Shown here in pieces: positions 1 to 11,088 of a stretch of 64,000 bases of DNA. Both the position numbers and the translations under genes were made by a program. The DNA lies in assembly GCA_022316685.1 (NCBI GenBank), contig JAKJHU010000165.1, positions 682,001-746,000 on the forward strand, written 5' to 3'. The notes under the pieces were generated by a model, which had not been told where the DNA came from, ran no database searches, and was given only the letters and a program-made list of their open reading frames with translations. Every line of letters starts with the position of its first letter. Position 1 is the first letter of the stretch. This DNA comes from Progne subis subis (taxonomy: Eukaryota > Chordata > Aves > Passeriformes > Hirundinidae).

Positions 1-498
1 GTCACCACTTTTGCCTGGTGTTTGTCACCAAATCCAAAGTGGAGATCCTCGTGAGCGAGGCAGAGCAAACAGGGGCAGGCCCTGCCCTGCCCTGAGCAGG
101 AGGTGATCCAGCAAATGCTCAGGGGAGGGCGGTTAATTGGTTGTATTTCAACACATTTCGTTTTTAAGGGCTTTGATCGTGGCATGGAATTGTGGATCTG
201 TCGCCAAGTTTGGGCTTCGAGGGGAGAAATAAATGATAAACGATCATTTGGCAGCGGTGAAGCCGCTGCACTCCCTTTGCATGTTTATGTGCTTTTCCCT
301 TCTCCCATCTGGTCCTTCCTCCAGCTCCTCCCCATGGGCTCTGCAGCCCCCCTTGCCTGGCTGAGAGCATTCCCAGCCTCACAGAGCCAAGGAATATCCT
401 GAGCTGGAAGGGATCCATGGAGCTGAAGAACAGCCCCTAAATATAAAATCCTGGGATTGCTCTGGAATTTGCCCCACGCCTCCTTTTTCTGTTTCCAG

Positions 499-571
499 AC
501 CTATGGTGCTGCAGGCAACACCTGGAATTGGCTTTACTTCATCCCTCTCATCATCACCAGCTCTTTTTTCC
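499..571 (+). pseudogene. CACNA1B: Decayed duplicate of exon 7 (IS6 exon)
   Basis: Seventy-three bases after an AG acceptor (CTTTTTCTGTTTCCAG) match the first part of real exon 7 at 3282. By hand count 62 of the first 72 bases agree, and a 37-base core is identical. It is still open in the exon 7 frame and reads [20 protein letters not shown] before SSFF, against [20 protein letters not shown] before GSFF. Three of the ten changes are synonymous. The rest of the exon ([11 protein letters not shown]) and its donor are missing: after TTTTTTC the sequence runs to unrelated bases, open to a stop near 747. The acceptor side is kept, so this is a genomic duplication, not a retrocopy. It could be a dead tandem copy, a relic of a mutually exclusive exon as known for IS6 of Cav1 channels, or an assembly error. 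Confidence 0.8.
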
Positions 572-1010
572 CTCGTGTTGGGAAGGGAGCTCTGAGGATG
601 AGTTTCCTTGTTCCCTCAGGCCCATCTGCAGAGATGCAGAAGAACAGGGCAAGGAGAGAGCTGAAAGCAAAGGGAGAGAAGAATGGGAAGAGAAAAGAGG
701 GAATGAAGCATTGGGGTGGGATGTCAGGTATTTCTTCCAAACCCTAACTGGGCAGCTCAGAGCTTTCCCTGCATTTCTGCTCCCGTTTTCCCAGCCTGTT
801 TCTCCTCAGATCCATTTGTCCCTCACGTGCTGGTCCTGCCTTGAGCAGGGGGGTTTGTGCTGAGGTTGGTGAGCGCCCATTCCTCTCCTCTGAGTCACTG
901 ATCGGCTGACACAGACATTCCCGGTGGTGTTTGCTGTTTGGAGAGATGCTTGTCTGTGCTCCTGGAGGAAGGATTTGTGCAGGATTAATGCACCCTATTA
1001 ACAAACCCAT

Positions 1011-1740
1011 GGGTATTTACTTGTGTCATAAATATAAATGTTATCACCTGTGAGAAATACCCTGACACTTTGGGGTTTGCTGTCCATTGGGTGACTTCTT
1101 GCACAGAGACTTTTGAGGTGGTAGCAAGTACACTCATGGTGGAGGTAAAACGCATCGAAAGTGCTTCCTTTTCTGAGTCCTGCAAGAAAAATTATTCTTG
1201 TAAATATGATTGGGAGCACTGGCCAAAAAAGCATCGCAGATAATAAGTTAAAGGCACCAACATCAGTCAGAATTAACACAGTTTTTGCCAGTTGGTGTTT
1301 GAGAGCAGTTTTCTGGGGGCTCTGCCTTTGGGCAGGGAGGTGAGCTCAGGGCTCCTCTGCAGGAGGATGCAAGGATTTACTTGTATCAGTGCTATAAACG
1401 TTATCACCTGTCAGAAATGCTGGGGTGTGGGTTTTGCCTGTTCATCGGGTGACTTCTTACACAGAGATTTCGGGGTGGCACCAAGCACATGCATGGCTGA
1501 GGTAAAACACACTGAAAGCGTTTCCTTCTGTGAATCCTGTAAGCAAAATTTCTCTTGGGAATATGATTGGAAACAGCGACCAGAAAGCATCGCAGATAAT
1601 GAGTTAAAGCACCAATATCAGAATTAATGCATTTTTTTGCCAGTTTTCTCTAGCAGTTTTCTGGGGGCTCTGCCTTTGGGCAGGGAGGTGAGGTCAGGGC
1701 TCCTGTTTTTCTTTACCCTCTGCAGGAGGAGGGATAAGGA
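1011..1740. repeat. Tandem duplication, two units of about 360 bp
   Basis: Unit A (about 1011-1370) and unit B (about 1371-1740) run in the same order through shared blocks: TTTACTTGTRTCA, GTTATCACCTGT, GGGTGACTTCTT, AGCATCGCAGATAAT and GCAGTTTTCTGGGGGCTCTG. They have diverged by substitutions and small indels, roughly 80-85% identity by eye. The units are not CR1 or an LTR that I recognise. They lie between the dead exon 7 copy and the real exon 7, so this short interval has been duplicated more than once. Confidence 0.8.
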
Positions 1741-2304
1741 TGTGGAGAATGTGTTTAGGTCTTTACTTTCCTTTTTGCTGCCCTTCTTCCTTTCCTTCCA
1801 CTCAACATCAGATCCCCAGATTGCTGCATTCTTCCCGCACAAGAGAGGAATTTGCATTTTCCTCAGCACTGGGATTCTGTCAATGGCCATGTGGCGTTTT
1901 CCTTTTCAGCACTTCCCCAAAGAGCTCCCTCGTGGCTGATGAATGCAGAAACTTTGTCATAAACCCCCCCACCCTTCCCTCCCGTTCATCTCCCACTGCT
2001 GCCTGCTCAGGGTGGGTTTGGCTGACAGGAGCCCGAGGTGCTGAGTGAGCAGAAGTGGAATTCTGTCATTCCTGGGTTTCTTGCAGACTCCTTGTCTGTG
2101 TGTGAGCACATTCTGGGCTTGACTGCAGCCCGGCTTTGGGGAGGGCTGTGGTTCCCTGCAGTGGCTCGGTTCAGATGGAAATGAGGTGCTGATGCTGAGG
2201 GAGCTGGAGCCGAGGTGGGGAGGGGGGAGGCTGCTGTAGAGAGCCTGCACTGGGTTAGGCCACCTAAAATGTGCTCTGGTCCTGCAGCAGGGTCAGCCTG
2301 GAGC

Positions 2305-3065
2305 TGTGGAATTGTTTAGGCTGGAAAAGGTCTTTAAGGTCATTGTTCCCCCAGCACTGACCCATGTCCCCTGCATGGCTTTTAAATCCCTTCAGGGATG
2401 TGACTCCACCAGTGCCCTGGGCAGCTGTGCCAGGGCTGGGCAGCATTTCCATGAAGGAATTTTCCCTAATATCCAGTCTAAACCTCCCCATGCCCAGGCT
2501 GAGGCCGTTCCCTCTCCTCCTGTCCCTGTTCCTGGGAGCAGAGCCCGACCTCCCCGGCTGTCCCCTCCTGTCAGGAGCTGTGCAGAGCCACAGGGCTCCC
2601 CCTGAGCCTCCTTTTCTCCAGGCTGAGCCCCTTTCCCAGCTCCCTCAGCCTCTCCTGGTGCTCCAGCCCCTTCCCCAGTTCCATTCCCTTCCCTGGAATT
2701 GCTCCAGCCCTTCCATGTCCTTCTTGAGGGGCCCAGACCTGGATGCAGGATTTGAGGTGTTCCAGCACAGGGGTGGTCACTGCTCTGGTCCTGCTGGACA
2801 CACCACGGCTGGCACAGCCCAGGGGCCTCTCGCCTACCTGGGCACACCTGGGGATGTCCAGCCATTGTCACAGCACCCCCAGGGCCTTTCCCAGCCCCTC
2901 TGCCCAGCCTGGAGCTGTGACCCAGGGACAGGACTCTCGCTGACCCTTGCGGATCCACCCTGGGCTGAGCCCTGTGCAGGGCCCGCTGCCCTCCAGCACA
3001 TCCACCCAGCCTGGCGTCCCCTGTGACCTCCATCAGGTCACTGACAGACAGCACAGGGATCTCCT
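2305..3065 (-). mobile_element. CR1 LINE 3' fragment, antisense
   Basis: The + strand reads TTTAGGCTGGAAAAGGTC at the start and continues through AAGGAATTTTCCCTAATATC, GCTGAGGCCGTTCCCTC and GGGGCCCAGACCTGGATGCAG. This is the reverse complement of the 3' untranslated part and the end of ORF2 of avian CR1. The two long overlapping open frames here are shadows of the GC-rich repeat. The copy is 5' truncated, as most CR1 copies are. Confidence 0.8.
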
Positions 3066-3281
3066 CGCTGGAGCGGAGGGAAAATCGTGGTGTGGATGTT
3101 GGGACAATCAGTTCTTCAGCTGGAATTTCAGCTGGTCAACACAGCAGAGCTGACCAGGACATCAGTGGTGGACCCTCCTATGGAATTCCAAGGGGAATCT
3201 CCTCTGCCCTGCAGGTTCTGTGTGGTGTTTTCTTTCTGAGCTGAAATAATACTTGCCTCTTCCTTTTCCCTTTGTTTCCAG

Positions 3282-3385
3282 ACCAACGACGCTGCAGGAA
3301 ATACCTGGAATTGGCTTTACTTCATCCCTCTCATCATCATTGGCTCTTTCTTCATGCTCAACTTGGTGCTGGGCGTCTTATCAGG
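3282..3385 (+). CDS. CACNA1B: CACNA1B exon 7: domain I S6
   Basis: This 104-nt exon starts in phase 0 at ACC after TTTCCAG and ends in phase 2 (TCA GG) before the donor GTAAGG. It encodes [14 protein letters not shown], then [20 protein letters not shown], which is the end of the domain I pore loop and the whole S6 helix. S6 lines the inner mouth of the pore and carries the activation gate. The [13 protein letters not shown] region passes straight into the I-II linker of exon 8. A partial duplicate of this exon lies 2.8 kb upstream. The preceding exon is outside the window. Confidence 0.97.
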
Positions 3386-3506
3386 GTAAGGCACTCATGG
3401 ATTTTTGTCCCCACTGGGACATTCGAAGGGAAGATGTGTTGATTTTAGCAACTCTTTGTCTCACTTATAAAGTAAAAAAATGGATATTACTGAGAGAGAT
3501 GGGTGA

Positions 3507-3600
3507 CACAGAATCACAGAATTTTTAGGTTGGAAGAGTCCTTCAAGATCATGGAGTCCAACCCATAACGCTGTGTCCCTTCCCACATATCCTACCCCTC
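3507..3600 (-). mobile_element. CR1-like 3' end, antisense
   Basis: CACAGAATCACAGAATTTTT followed by AGGTTGGAAGAGTCCTTCAA and GTCCAACCCAT is the reverse complement of a CR1 3' end, with its ATTCTGTG-type tail at the left edge. It starts about 120 bp after exon 7. Confidence 0.65.
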
Positions 3601-3940
3601 CTCACCTTAAGGGGGATATTTCTGTGGGGTCCTAGGATGGGGACGCGCTGGTGAAAACCCCTGAACGGAGATGATTCTGAATCCAGACCCCAGAGTGAAG
3701 TGCACTCTGTGGAATTCGACTGATTTGGGTCAGTGCAGCCAACACCTCTGTGTTGCCTTGAAAAGTCATCAGGAACCTGCTGGTGCCAATAAAATGCTGG
3801 ATTGGGACATGGAAATGTTGATAATGCATTTGGTGCAACTGTGCAGCTTGGGGGAAGGGGAAGCTCAAACTCAAAGCAATTGAAAGATCTCTCTTTGGGA
3901 TTATTTTTGGGTGGTGGTTTTTTGTTTTCTTGTGTGTTTG

Positions 3941-3985
3941 TTTTTGTTGTTTTTTTTTTTTTTTTTTTTTGACTTGTTTTGTTTG
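3941..3985. repeat. T-rich tract
   Basis: A run of T interrupted by single G bases, with more than 20 consecutive T at its core. It may be the tail of an old insertion, but no element is recognisable next to it. Confidence 0.8.
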
Positions 3986-4552
3986 TTTGATCTCTACCTG
4001 CTTGAGCCAATGTCTGGATTTTGGGGACATGCTGGTGCCTTGATGTTCAAACTCCAGGGGTCAGATGGGGATTTGGTGTTTGCTGCAGCTGAGCTTTGGT
4101 TTTGGACCTTTGCAGGAATCAAGGTGCCAAGTGTGAAGCTGGAACATTCCCAGCATCTGGGGAGATCTGATCTGGAATTAACACACTCTGGGACTATAAA
4201 GCTCTCAGACTTTGGCACCTCATTCTGCACTGAGTTTCTTCTTAGATCATGCAAGCAATCGGGATCATAGAGATGCATTAAAATCTGTATTTTTTTTCTG
4301 CCTCTTGGCAGCAGGGGAAAAAACACTGAGTTGTTGCTGCTGTGTGGTAAAAACCCTTCAGTGCTGCACCTTTCCTCTTCCTTTTTAGAGTGACTGGAGA
4401 AAGTGTTTTCCAAAGAATATATCAATGCTGATTTGTATTATTTTGTTATAATTTTTGCTCCTCAAAGCACAGGCTGTGGGCAGCAGTGCAGAGGTGTTTG
4501 AGGAGGGGAGAGCGCTGTGAGTGAGGCTGTGTCACACCCTTCAGTGCAGGAA

Positions 4553-4746
4553 TAATCAATAACTGACCAAAGCCATTAATAACTGATCAACAGCTGATCA
4601 ATAACTGACCAAAGACATTAATAACTGACCAAAAACTGATCAAATCCATTTATAACTGATCAATAACTGACCAAAGCCATTTATAACTGATCAATGACTG
4701 AACAAATCCATTTATAATGGATCAATAACTGATCAAAGCCATTTCT
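4553..4746. repeat. AT-rich minisatellite built on TGATCAATAACTGACCAAA
   Basis: About six imperfect copies of a 31-44 bp unit made of the modules TGATCAATAACTGACCAAA, GCCATTTATAAC and shorter mixtures. Copies differ by point changes (TGATCA/TGACCA) and by loss of modules. It is isolated in intron 7 and has no open frame. Confidence 0.8.
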
Positions 4747-5254
4747 AGGGCATCCTGGTGTATCAGAGACTTTGTCTGATGGCTGATTTTCAGGGATTAC
4801 TCCAGCAGGGCTCCGTGTGGTTCATCAGGTGCCTCATCTTCCTCATTCCGCAGTGGGATTTAAACCAACCCAAAATCCTGCAGGCTCCTGTTCCTTTGTG
4901 CTGGAATCAAAAGGGTTTGGTGAGCGGGAGATGGAGACCTCTGTCTGACTCTTCTGGAAGCCTCTTGTTGCTTGGGGCAAAATATGAATATTATATAAAT
5001 GTGTATCTCCTCTTAAAAACAGCTCTGTGCAGGATTCTCTTTGTCAGTGGTGAGGATGAGAAAATCTTCCTCACAGAGGGGAGCTTTTAATTTCTATTTC
5101 ACAGAGTGGTTTGACGTCCTTGCCTGGAATAATTCCTGGGGAGAGGCTGAGGAAATAAACATCACAGCACAGGTGTGGAGCGCAGGGCTCCTGGTGGGCT
5201 TGGAGCTGCTGAGCAGGGAAGAAAAAAGGTATAAAATGTATAAAAATCCCTTCC

Positions 5255-5440
5255 GGTGAGGATGGGGAGACCCAGAGAAGCTGTGGCTGCCCCTGGATCC
5301 CTGGCAGTGTCCAAGGCCAGGTTGGATGGGGCTTGGAGCAGCCTGGGATGGTGGAAGTTGTCCCTGCCCATGGCAGGGGGTGGAACATGATGAGCCTTAA
5401 AGTCCTTTTAAATCCAGACCATTCCATGATTCTATATCCG
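5255..5440 (+). mobile_element. CR1 LINE 3' end, sense
   Basis: AAGCTGTGGCTGCCCCTGGA, GGATGGGGCTTGGAGCAGCC and CAGACCATTCCATGATTCTA are the last 180 bp of CR1 in its sense direction, ending at the ATGATTCTAT tail. It is 5' truncated. Confidence 0.82.
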
Positions 5441-5540
5441 AATGGAGGAGTGATAAGAACACACCAGAAAAAAGGAAAGCTCCTCAGAAAGCAGAGACTG
5501 TTGATAACGTGCTTTGCAGCCAAAAGCCCAGACAGCACCA

Positions 5541-5583
5541 TGGAAAAAAAGAAAAAAAAAGAAAAAAAAAAAAAGGGAAAAAA
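5541..5583. repeat. A-rich purine tract
   Basis: Runs of A separated by single G bases and ending in GGG, directly after ACCATGG. It is low complexity. The long antisense open frame across it is an artefact of a poly-Phe/Lys reading. Confidence 0.8.
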
Positions 5584-6054
5584 TTCTTCTGGAGGTATTC
5601 TTTGCCTGGGTTGCTGCATGGAGACAGGCATGGAGAGGTTGACTTGGACTTCCATAGGATAGGGTTTCACTCAAGGACATGAAGCCATCACATCCCAGGG
5701 ACTGCATCAGCCCCAGGTCCTGCAAGGGAGACTCCTGGAAACACCTCCTCTTGCTGTTTCAATAAAACAAAATTGACTGAGGGTTAGGGAATCCACAAAC
5801 AGGCCCTGAACGGGGTTAGCTCAGCAATTACTCATCTGCTGCTGATTTTCATGACCTGGGCGCCTCATGTGGTCCTACAGGATCCTGGGGGAATGCTGTG
5901 CTCTGCTCTCCTTCCCCTCTCATTCCAGAGAGGGAACTACGGCAGCACTAAGGGATGTGATGCCCCCAGGAAAGAACTGCAAAGCTGAGGTTTGGTCATC
6001 ACTGCTCTGAGCTTGTGTGGGGCCTTTATTATGTTTTTCACAAAACCCCTGTTG

Positions 6055-6115
6055 GAATCACAGAATATCCTGAGTTGGAAGGGCCCCCCAGGGACCATTG
6101 AGTCCAAGCTGGTCA
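6055..6115 (-). mobile_element. CR1-like 3' end scrap, antisense
   Basis: GGAATCACAGAATATCCTGA followed by GTTGGAAGGGCC and ATTGAGTCCAAG is the typical start of an antisense avian CR1-type 3' end. It is only about 60 bp long, so the family call is tentative. Confidence 0.5.
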
Positions 6116-6330
6116 GGCTTGTTGCGGCAGCCCTCTTGTTAGAGGGTAGAAATGAGCCAAGACACAGACTTCTTGTTTATCACAGCATGAAAAGGGTCCT
6201 GGTCCATTCCCCTTTACAGCTCAGCCATCCTGACTCCAACCATTCACTGACTCTGGCTGCAGCAAGGTGCTGCTGTGTGTTTCCCTTGCAGCCTCTGGCT
6301 GCTGGTTATTTCCTGCTAAACTCTGACTGT

Positions 6331-6506
6331 AAGGATTGGTGTGCAGGCTCTGACTGCAGCTTTTACCTAGCTAGACTGTGACTGCAGGGATTGGTGTGCA
6401 GGCTCTGACTGCAGCTTTTACCTGGCTAGACTGTGACTGCAGGCTTTTACCCGGCTAGACTGTGGCTGCAGGGATTAGTGTGCAGGCTCTGACTGCAGCT
6501 TTTAGC
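6331..6506. repeat. 27-bp minisatellite, left part
   Basis: Irregular copies of GACTGCAGGGATTGGTGTGC alternate with a related unit containing CAGCTTTTACCTAGCTAGAC. It is the left arm of the array that continues at 7172. The LTR at 6507-7171 sits inside it. Confidence 0.85.
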
Positions 6507-7171
6507 TGTTGTGGGCTTTCCCCAACATTCAGGTGGGTTTAGAGTCTTTTTGCCCTCTGCAAAGCTCTGTGCCAACCGGAAGAAAGAGATGGAGTCTTCA
6601 GGTTCTGGTTTTCAAGGTTGCATGCTTTGTTTATTGTTCTTATCTTACAATTTTCTCAGTGCCCCACAAAAGATGTTTGCAGCTGCTCAGGCATCTGGCG
6701 ACTTCCCGACTCCGACTCTGACTCCCCCCGAACTGGGCTGTCATTATCTTTTATACTAATTGCTACGTATTCTTTATTTATAATTACTTGCCAATACCTA
6801 TCACTTATACTAAACAGGTCATCTCTGCTCTGACCCAATCTCCTTGAACTACTTTGTGCCACTGTCACTGCAGGAAATGGAGTGAGGGAAGAAGAAAGAA
6901 GAAGCAGGAGACAACGCCCCAAATCCTCCATGTTGCCCCAATTCACTTCAATGCTAGAAATCTAAATTTACTGTTTTTTCACCCTGTGGTAAGCTGAACT
7001 ACTATCTTTCACACTCTTGTGGCCTGTAATCCCTCCCGCAGTGCAGGAAGCCTCTCCCATGGAGTGAGATCAAAGCCAGTGTCCCTCTGAGCTCTGGGCC
7101 GGGGCCCCAGACCCCTCTGTCCAGGTCTCTGACCCTCCAGGGCAGCCAAAGGAATGCCCTGGACTCCAACA
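6507..7171 (-). mobile_element. Solo LTR, ERVK-like (family 1, copy A)
   Basis: A 665-bp element with TGTTG...CAACA ends, 66% or more of it matching the element at 39280-39924 in long blocks. Flanks TTTAGC (6501-6506) and TTTACC (7172-7177) look like a 6-bp target duplication with one change, as expected for class II (ERVK) insertions. It points left: a TATAAAAG box lies on the minus strand at 6748-6755 and an AATAAA signal at 6630-6635, leaving about 120 bp of U5. The left edge forms a hairpin (TGTTG-GGG with CCC-CAACA). No internal retroviral genes accompany it, so it is a solo LTR left by recombination. Confidence 0.85.
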
Positions 7172-7762
7172 TTTACCCAGCTAGACTGTGACTGCAGGGA
7201 TTGGTGTGCAGGCTGTGGCTGCAGGGATTAGTGTGCAGAGACTATGACTGCAGGCTTTTACCCAGCTAGACTGTGACTGCAGGGATTGGTGTGCAGGCTG
7301 TGGCTGCAGGGATTGGTGTGCAGGCTGTGACTGCAGGGATTGGTGTGCAGTGTGACTGCAGGGATTGGTGTGCAGTGTGACTGCAGGGATTGGTGTGCAG
7401 GCTGTGGCTGCAGGGATTGGTGTGCAGGCTGTGACTGCAGGGATTGGTGTGCAGGCTGTGGCTGCAGGGATTGGTGTGCAGTGTGACTGCAGGGATTGGT
7501 GTGCAGTGTGACTGCAGGGATTGGTGTGCAGGCTGTGACTGCAGGGATTGGTGTGCAGGCTGTGGCTGCAGGGATTGGTGTGCAGGCTGTGGCTGCAGGG
7601 ATTGGTGTGCAGGCTGTGGCTGCAGGGATTGGTGTGCAGTGTGACTGCAGGGATTGGTGTGCAGGCTGTGGCTGCAGGGATTGGTGTGCAGGCTGTGACT
7701 GCAGCTTTTACCCAGCTAGACTGTGACTGCAGGCTTTTACCCAGCTAGACTGTGGCTGCAGG
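7172..7762. repeat. 27-bp minisatellite, right part (about 20 copies)
   Basis: Head-to-tail copies of a 27-bp unit (core CTGCAGGGATTGGTGTGCAG), with 25-bp variants that lose GC. Because 27 is a multiple of three, all frames stay open and give an artificial Cys/Trp-rich 9-residue repeat. The array ends in units with CTTTTACCCAGCTAGACTG, the same unit that borders the left arm. Likely variable in length between individuals. Confidence 0.9.
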
Positions 7763-8214
7763 TTCCAACAGCCATCTCTAACTGCACACCCAGACTGACC
7801 TCACAGCAATAATCCTCTCCTCAGAATCCTTCATCCTCACCAACTAACCCATTCAACCCATTCCCTTTCATCACACTTATCTTCATTGGATGGAGCTGTG
7901 GCTCATCAGGGACAAGGCTGTATTGGGTAATTAACACAACTGTTACTTATCAGGGGCAAGATCACCTGTATTCCCTTCTCCTATAAGGCTGTGGTTTATT
8001 TTCCAACCCTTTGCCACATACAGCACCAGCAGGACGAGGTTCAGCCTCTGAAAGTCCCTGCTTGCACCTTTTAAGGATTTTTCCTGGCTATTTTTCTTTG
8101 CTGTTGGTTTTGAGCTGTTTTCTCTATATTTATGCACCTTTCTGGACAAAGAGGAAGCTACAGATTTCTTAAGGAGGTGAGAAATTGCAATGATTATATG
8201 GCAATAATTAATGC

Positions 8215-8325
8215 CAGAATCCCAGGCTGGATTGGAAGGGACTTAAGGTTTATCTCATTCCACCCCCTTCACACCTTCCACTATCCCAGGCTGCTCCAAG
8301 CCCCATCCAACCTGGCCTAAATCTG
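8215..8325 (-). mobile_element. CR1 3' end, antisense
   Basis: AGAATCCCAGGCTGGATTGG, AAGGGACTTAAGGTTTATCT, and CAGGCTGCTCCAAGCCCCAT are a diverged CR1 3' end in reverse orientation, truncated after about 110 bp. Confidence 0.75.
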
Positions 8326-8597
8326 AAATGACAACAAATTATTGAGCTTCTTCCTAAACTGTGCAGAGTTTTGCCATAAATTGTGCTGGAATTTTTTGCT
8401 TTTCTGGAATTATTTGTGAATCCATATCAACACTGGGCAGATCCCACTTATGAGTGGGTTTGGCTCCTGGGTTTGCCTGTTTGAGCAAACCCTGGGAAAC
8501 TGACCCCATTGGGATGCCCAAAATGTGCAACAAGAGATGAAACCTGTGCTGAAAAAAAGAGCAAACAACCTTCCCTCTCTGCTGGTTCTTCTGGAAT

Positions 8598-8832
8598 CAC
8601 GGGACAGGGTGAGAGGAAATGGCCTCAAGGTGTGCCAGGGGAGGCTCAGGTTGGATATTCGAAGAGTTTTTTCATGGAAGGGCTTGGGCAGCATTGGAAT
8701 GGGCTGCCCAGGGTTTCAGCATCCCTGGGAGTGTTCAAAAAACATGTGGAAGTGGCACTTGAGGCCGCGGCTGATGGTTGGACTTGCTGATTTTAGAGGC
8801 CTTTTCCAACCTTAAGGATTCCATGATTTGTC
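8598..8832 (+). mobile_element. CR1 3' end, sense
   Basis: GGGTGAGAGGAAATGGCCTC, CAGGTTGGATATTCGAAGAG, GGAATGGGCTGCCCAGGGTT and CCTTTTCCAACCTTAAGGAT lead to the tail ATTCCATGATT. This is a sense CR1 3' end of an older subfamily than the piece at 5255. Confidence 0.82.
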
Positions 8833-9999
8833 GCAGTGGCAGCAAAGGCAGGGAAGTGACGGGAGATGTGGAAGTTTGGAAAAGACAGAATATAGAAACG
8901 AGCCCAATCTCGGGCCCCAGCTGGGAGGCCAAGAAGCTCAGTAATTCCTGGTGCTGCCACAGGGATGTTGGGCTCTCCATGGATGCTGGGTTGGACCTGC
9001 TCACCCCAGTGCCAAAGGTGGGGCTCCGACTGGGGAAATTGGGATCAGCTCCTCCTTGCCAGGCTGGATATCACCAGAATGTACAGAAATACAGGAAATA
9101 CTGTGTTGTTTTCCAGTGGGATTGAGAGATTTCCTGGAGTGGTGCAGTGGTCAGAGGTGCACAAGGGAGCTGTGGTTGAAGCAGCTCCTGAAATCCAGGG
9201 AGGTTGGTTGTTTTTTTATGGAATGTCCGGGGCTCTCCAGAAGGACCCAGCATCCCACTTGCTCTGGAGCAGTGGTTTTGTGTCCCTTGTGGGGGATTTT
9301 CCTCCCTGCTCCTCACTTTATACTTCCCCCCTCTTTCCATTCTCCTTCCCTGGTGCTTGATTCTTCTGTGACTCAAGAAAACTCAGCAGCCCTGCACAAC
9401 CCACTAGAGCAGAAAAATACAGATTATTTCCTCCTGCAGGAGCTTTTGCTGAGTGCCACAGCTGATTTGTGAGCTCAGGACTGCACAGGGCCAGGGGAGC
9501 AGGAGCAGGAGGAGAAATTCCTCTCCCTTTTGATACCGATAACATCCAGGAGCTCATTTCCTTCTGCTTGTGAACTGTGCAATTCAGAACATGGGTGTGT
9601 TCTGCCTGTCCCTGTGCTGGGAATTGCACTGGGGTAACTCCTCAGTCACAGACACACACAAGAAAGGGGAAAATATAAATGATAAAAATCAATAATTGAA
9701 AACTAGGTGGAATTAGGAGATTTGATACCTGCTAGAAGTTTTGCTGGCCCAGCCCTTCAGGTGACGTTATCCCTGTTCCAAAACCTGGGGCACCTTGCTT
9801 CCCAGAGACAGAGGCGGCATTTTCTAAGAGTGCAACAACTGCAGTGGTGACAGTGTTTAGGAATTTGTATCCATAACGTATTTCCCTTGGAACATCTTTC
9901 TGTGCTGACTGCGGTGGGGAGTTATTTTTATTAGATCCTTTGGAAACTCTTTGTTTGCAATCTAGATGGCAATAAAAGGGGAATAAAACTTTTCCACGC

Positions 10000-10070
10000 A
10001 CACACAAAAAGAAAAACAAAACAACAACAAAAAACAAACCACCAAAAAAAAAACAACAAAACCAAAAAAA
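10000..10070. repeat. A-rich low-complexity tract
   Basis: Runs of A with single C bases (AAACAAAACAACAACAAAAAAC-like) follow a CACACACA stretch. It has no recognisable parent element. Confidence 0.75.
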
Positions 10071-11088
10071 TTGGCTGCCTCTGGTGGCACCCTGAGATTG
10101 TTCTGACTGCAAACCATGGCATGAAGTGCTGACCCCAGCTGTCCTCCTGCATCCCTTGAACACACAGGGTCATTTGCTGTTTGGGATGTCACGGCCTCAC
10201 TTCTAACCACAAAACACCCTGGGATGATCCCGATGAATTTTTTATTGAACTCTGCCCATGGTTTGCAGTGAGGAGGGAAAAATCCCCACGTGGAGCTGAG
10301 GAGTGCTGGCCCACAGTGAACCTTTTTCTGACTTAGTTCTGGTTTAATGCCCTGTGCCCCCAAGTGCTGGGCACCCCAACCTTGTGCTCATCATCATCCC
10401 CAACCCCAGCTCCATCCCAACTCTATCCTCATCCCCATTCCCACCTTGGCCTCCTGCTGTTCCCTCCCTCAGCAGCCACTTCAATGCTGTTTTTCTCCTC
10501 CTGCTGCTGTTCCCCTCCCAGCCCTCAGCCTCCCCTCATCCCAGCTCCCAGCTTTTTTCCACGGTCTGCTGTAATTATGGAGTTTCCTGCAGCTCGGGTA
10601 TTAATTTTGCCTGGTAATGAGCTGGATGATGCCACACAATACATTGGTGAACTGTTTTGATGCTTTGGATTACACAATGCAAAGAGGATAAACGTTATCC
10701 TGGGATGCTGGGAGGAAGATGATTGAACTTATTTCAAGGCTAAGTGCTTTTTGGCGTGGATTCAGGCAGGGGGAGCGCCGAGGACGGCGAGACAGGCGGA
10801 ATTCTGGCCAGAGAGGCCATGCTCCCAGAATGAGGCATTGGGATCCTGGGACTCTGCACCTCTCGAGTGTGAAAAATGCCGCTTGTCACGTCCTCAAATA
10901 TTTATGGTGAAGCCTGAGGTATTTCCAGCCCAGGCAGTGAAGAGTGGTGCTTGCTGCCAGGGTTTACTCCTCTGGCTGTGATGGCCGAGCGTGGAGACGC
11001 TCAGCAGGGCCTGGGCTGTGTTTTCCCCAGGACTGCTCTGTCCTGGATTTGCCATGCCTGTGTTTTATGGGATCACCTGGGGCAGTGA

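Larger units (their letters stand above)
1..3281 (+). other. CACNA1B: Intron 6 (3' part)
   Basis: Intronic sequence up to the exon 7 acceptor, whose pyrimidine tract (TTCCTTTTCCCTTTGTTTCCAG) ends at 3281. It contains a short CR1-like scrap near 390-420, a degenerate copy of exon 7 (499-571), a tandem duplication of about 360 bp (1011-1740) and an antisense CR1 piece (2305-3065). No exon 6 sequence is present. Nothing recognisable is seen in 600-1010 or 1740-2300. Confidence 0.85.

Noticed and set aside
2364..3054. Two overlapping 220-codon open frames on opposite strands
   Set aside because: Both are within an antisense CR1 fragment; low-stop, GC-rich shadow.
7444..7748. Cys/Trp-rich repeat proteins (CRDWCAGCG repeated)
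   Set aside because: Produced by the 27-bp minisatellite, open in three frames alike, with no start context, signal or relatives.
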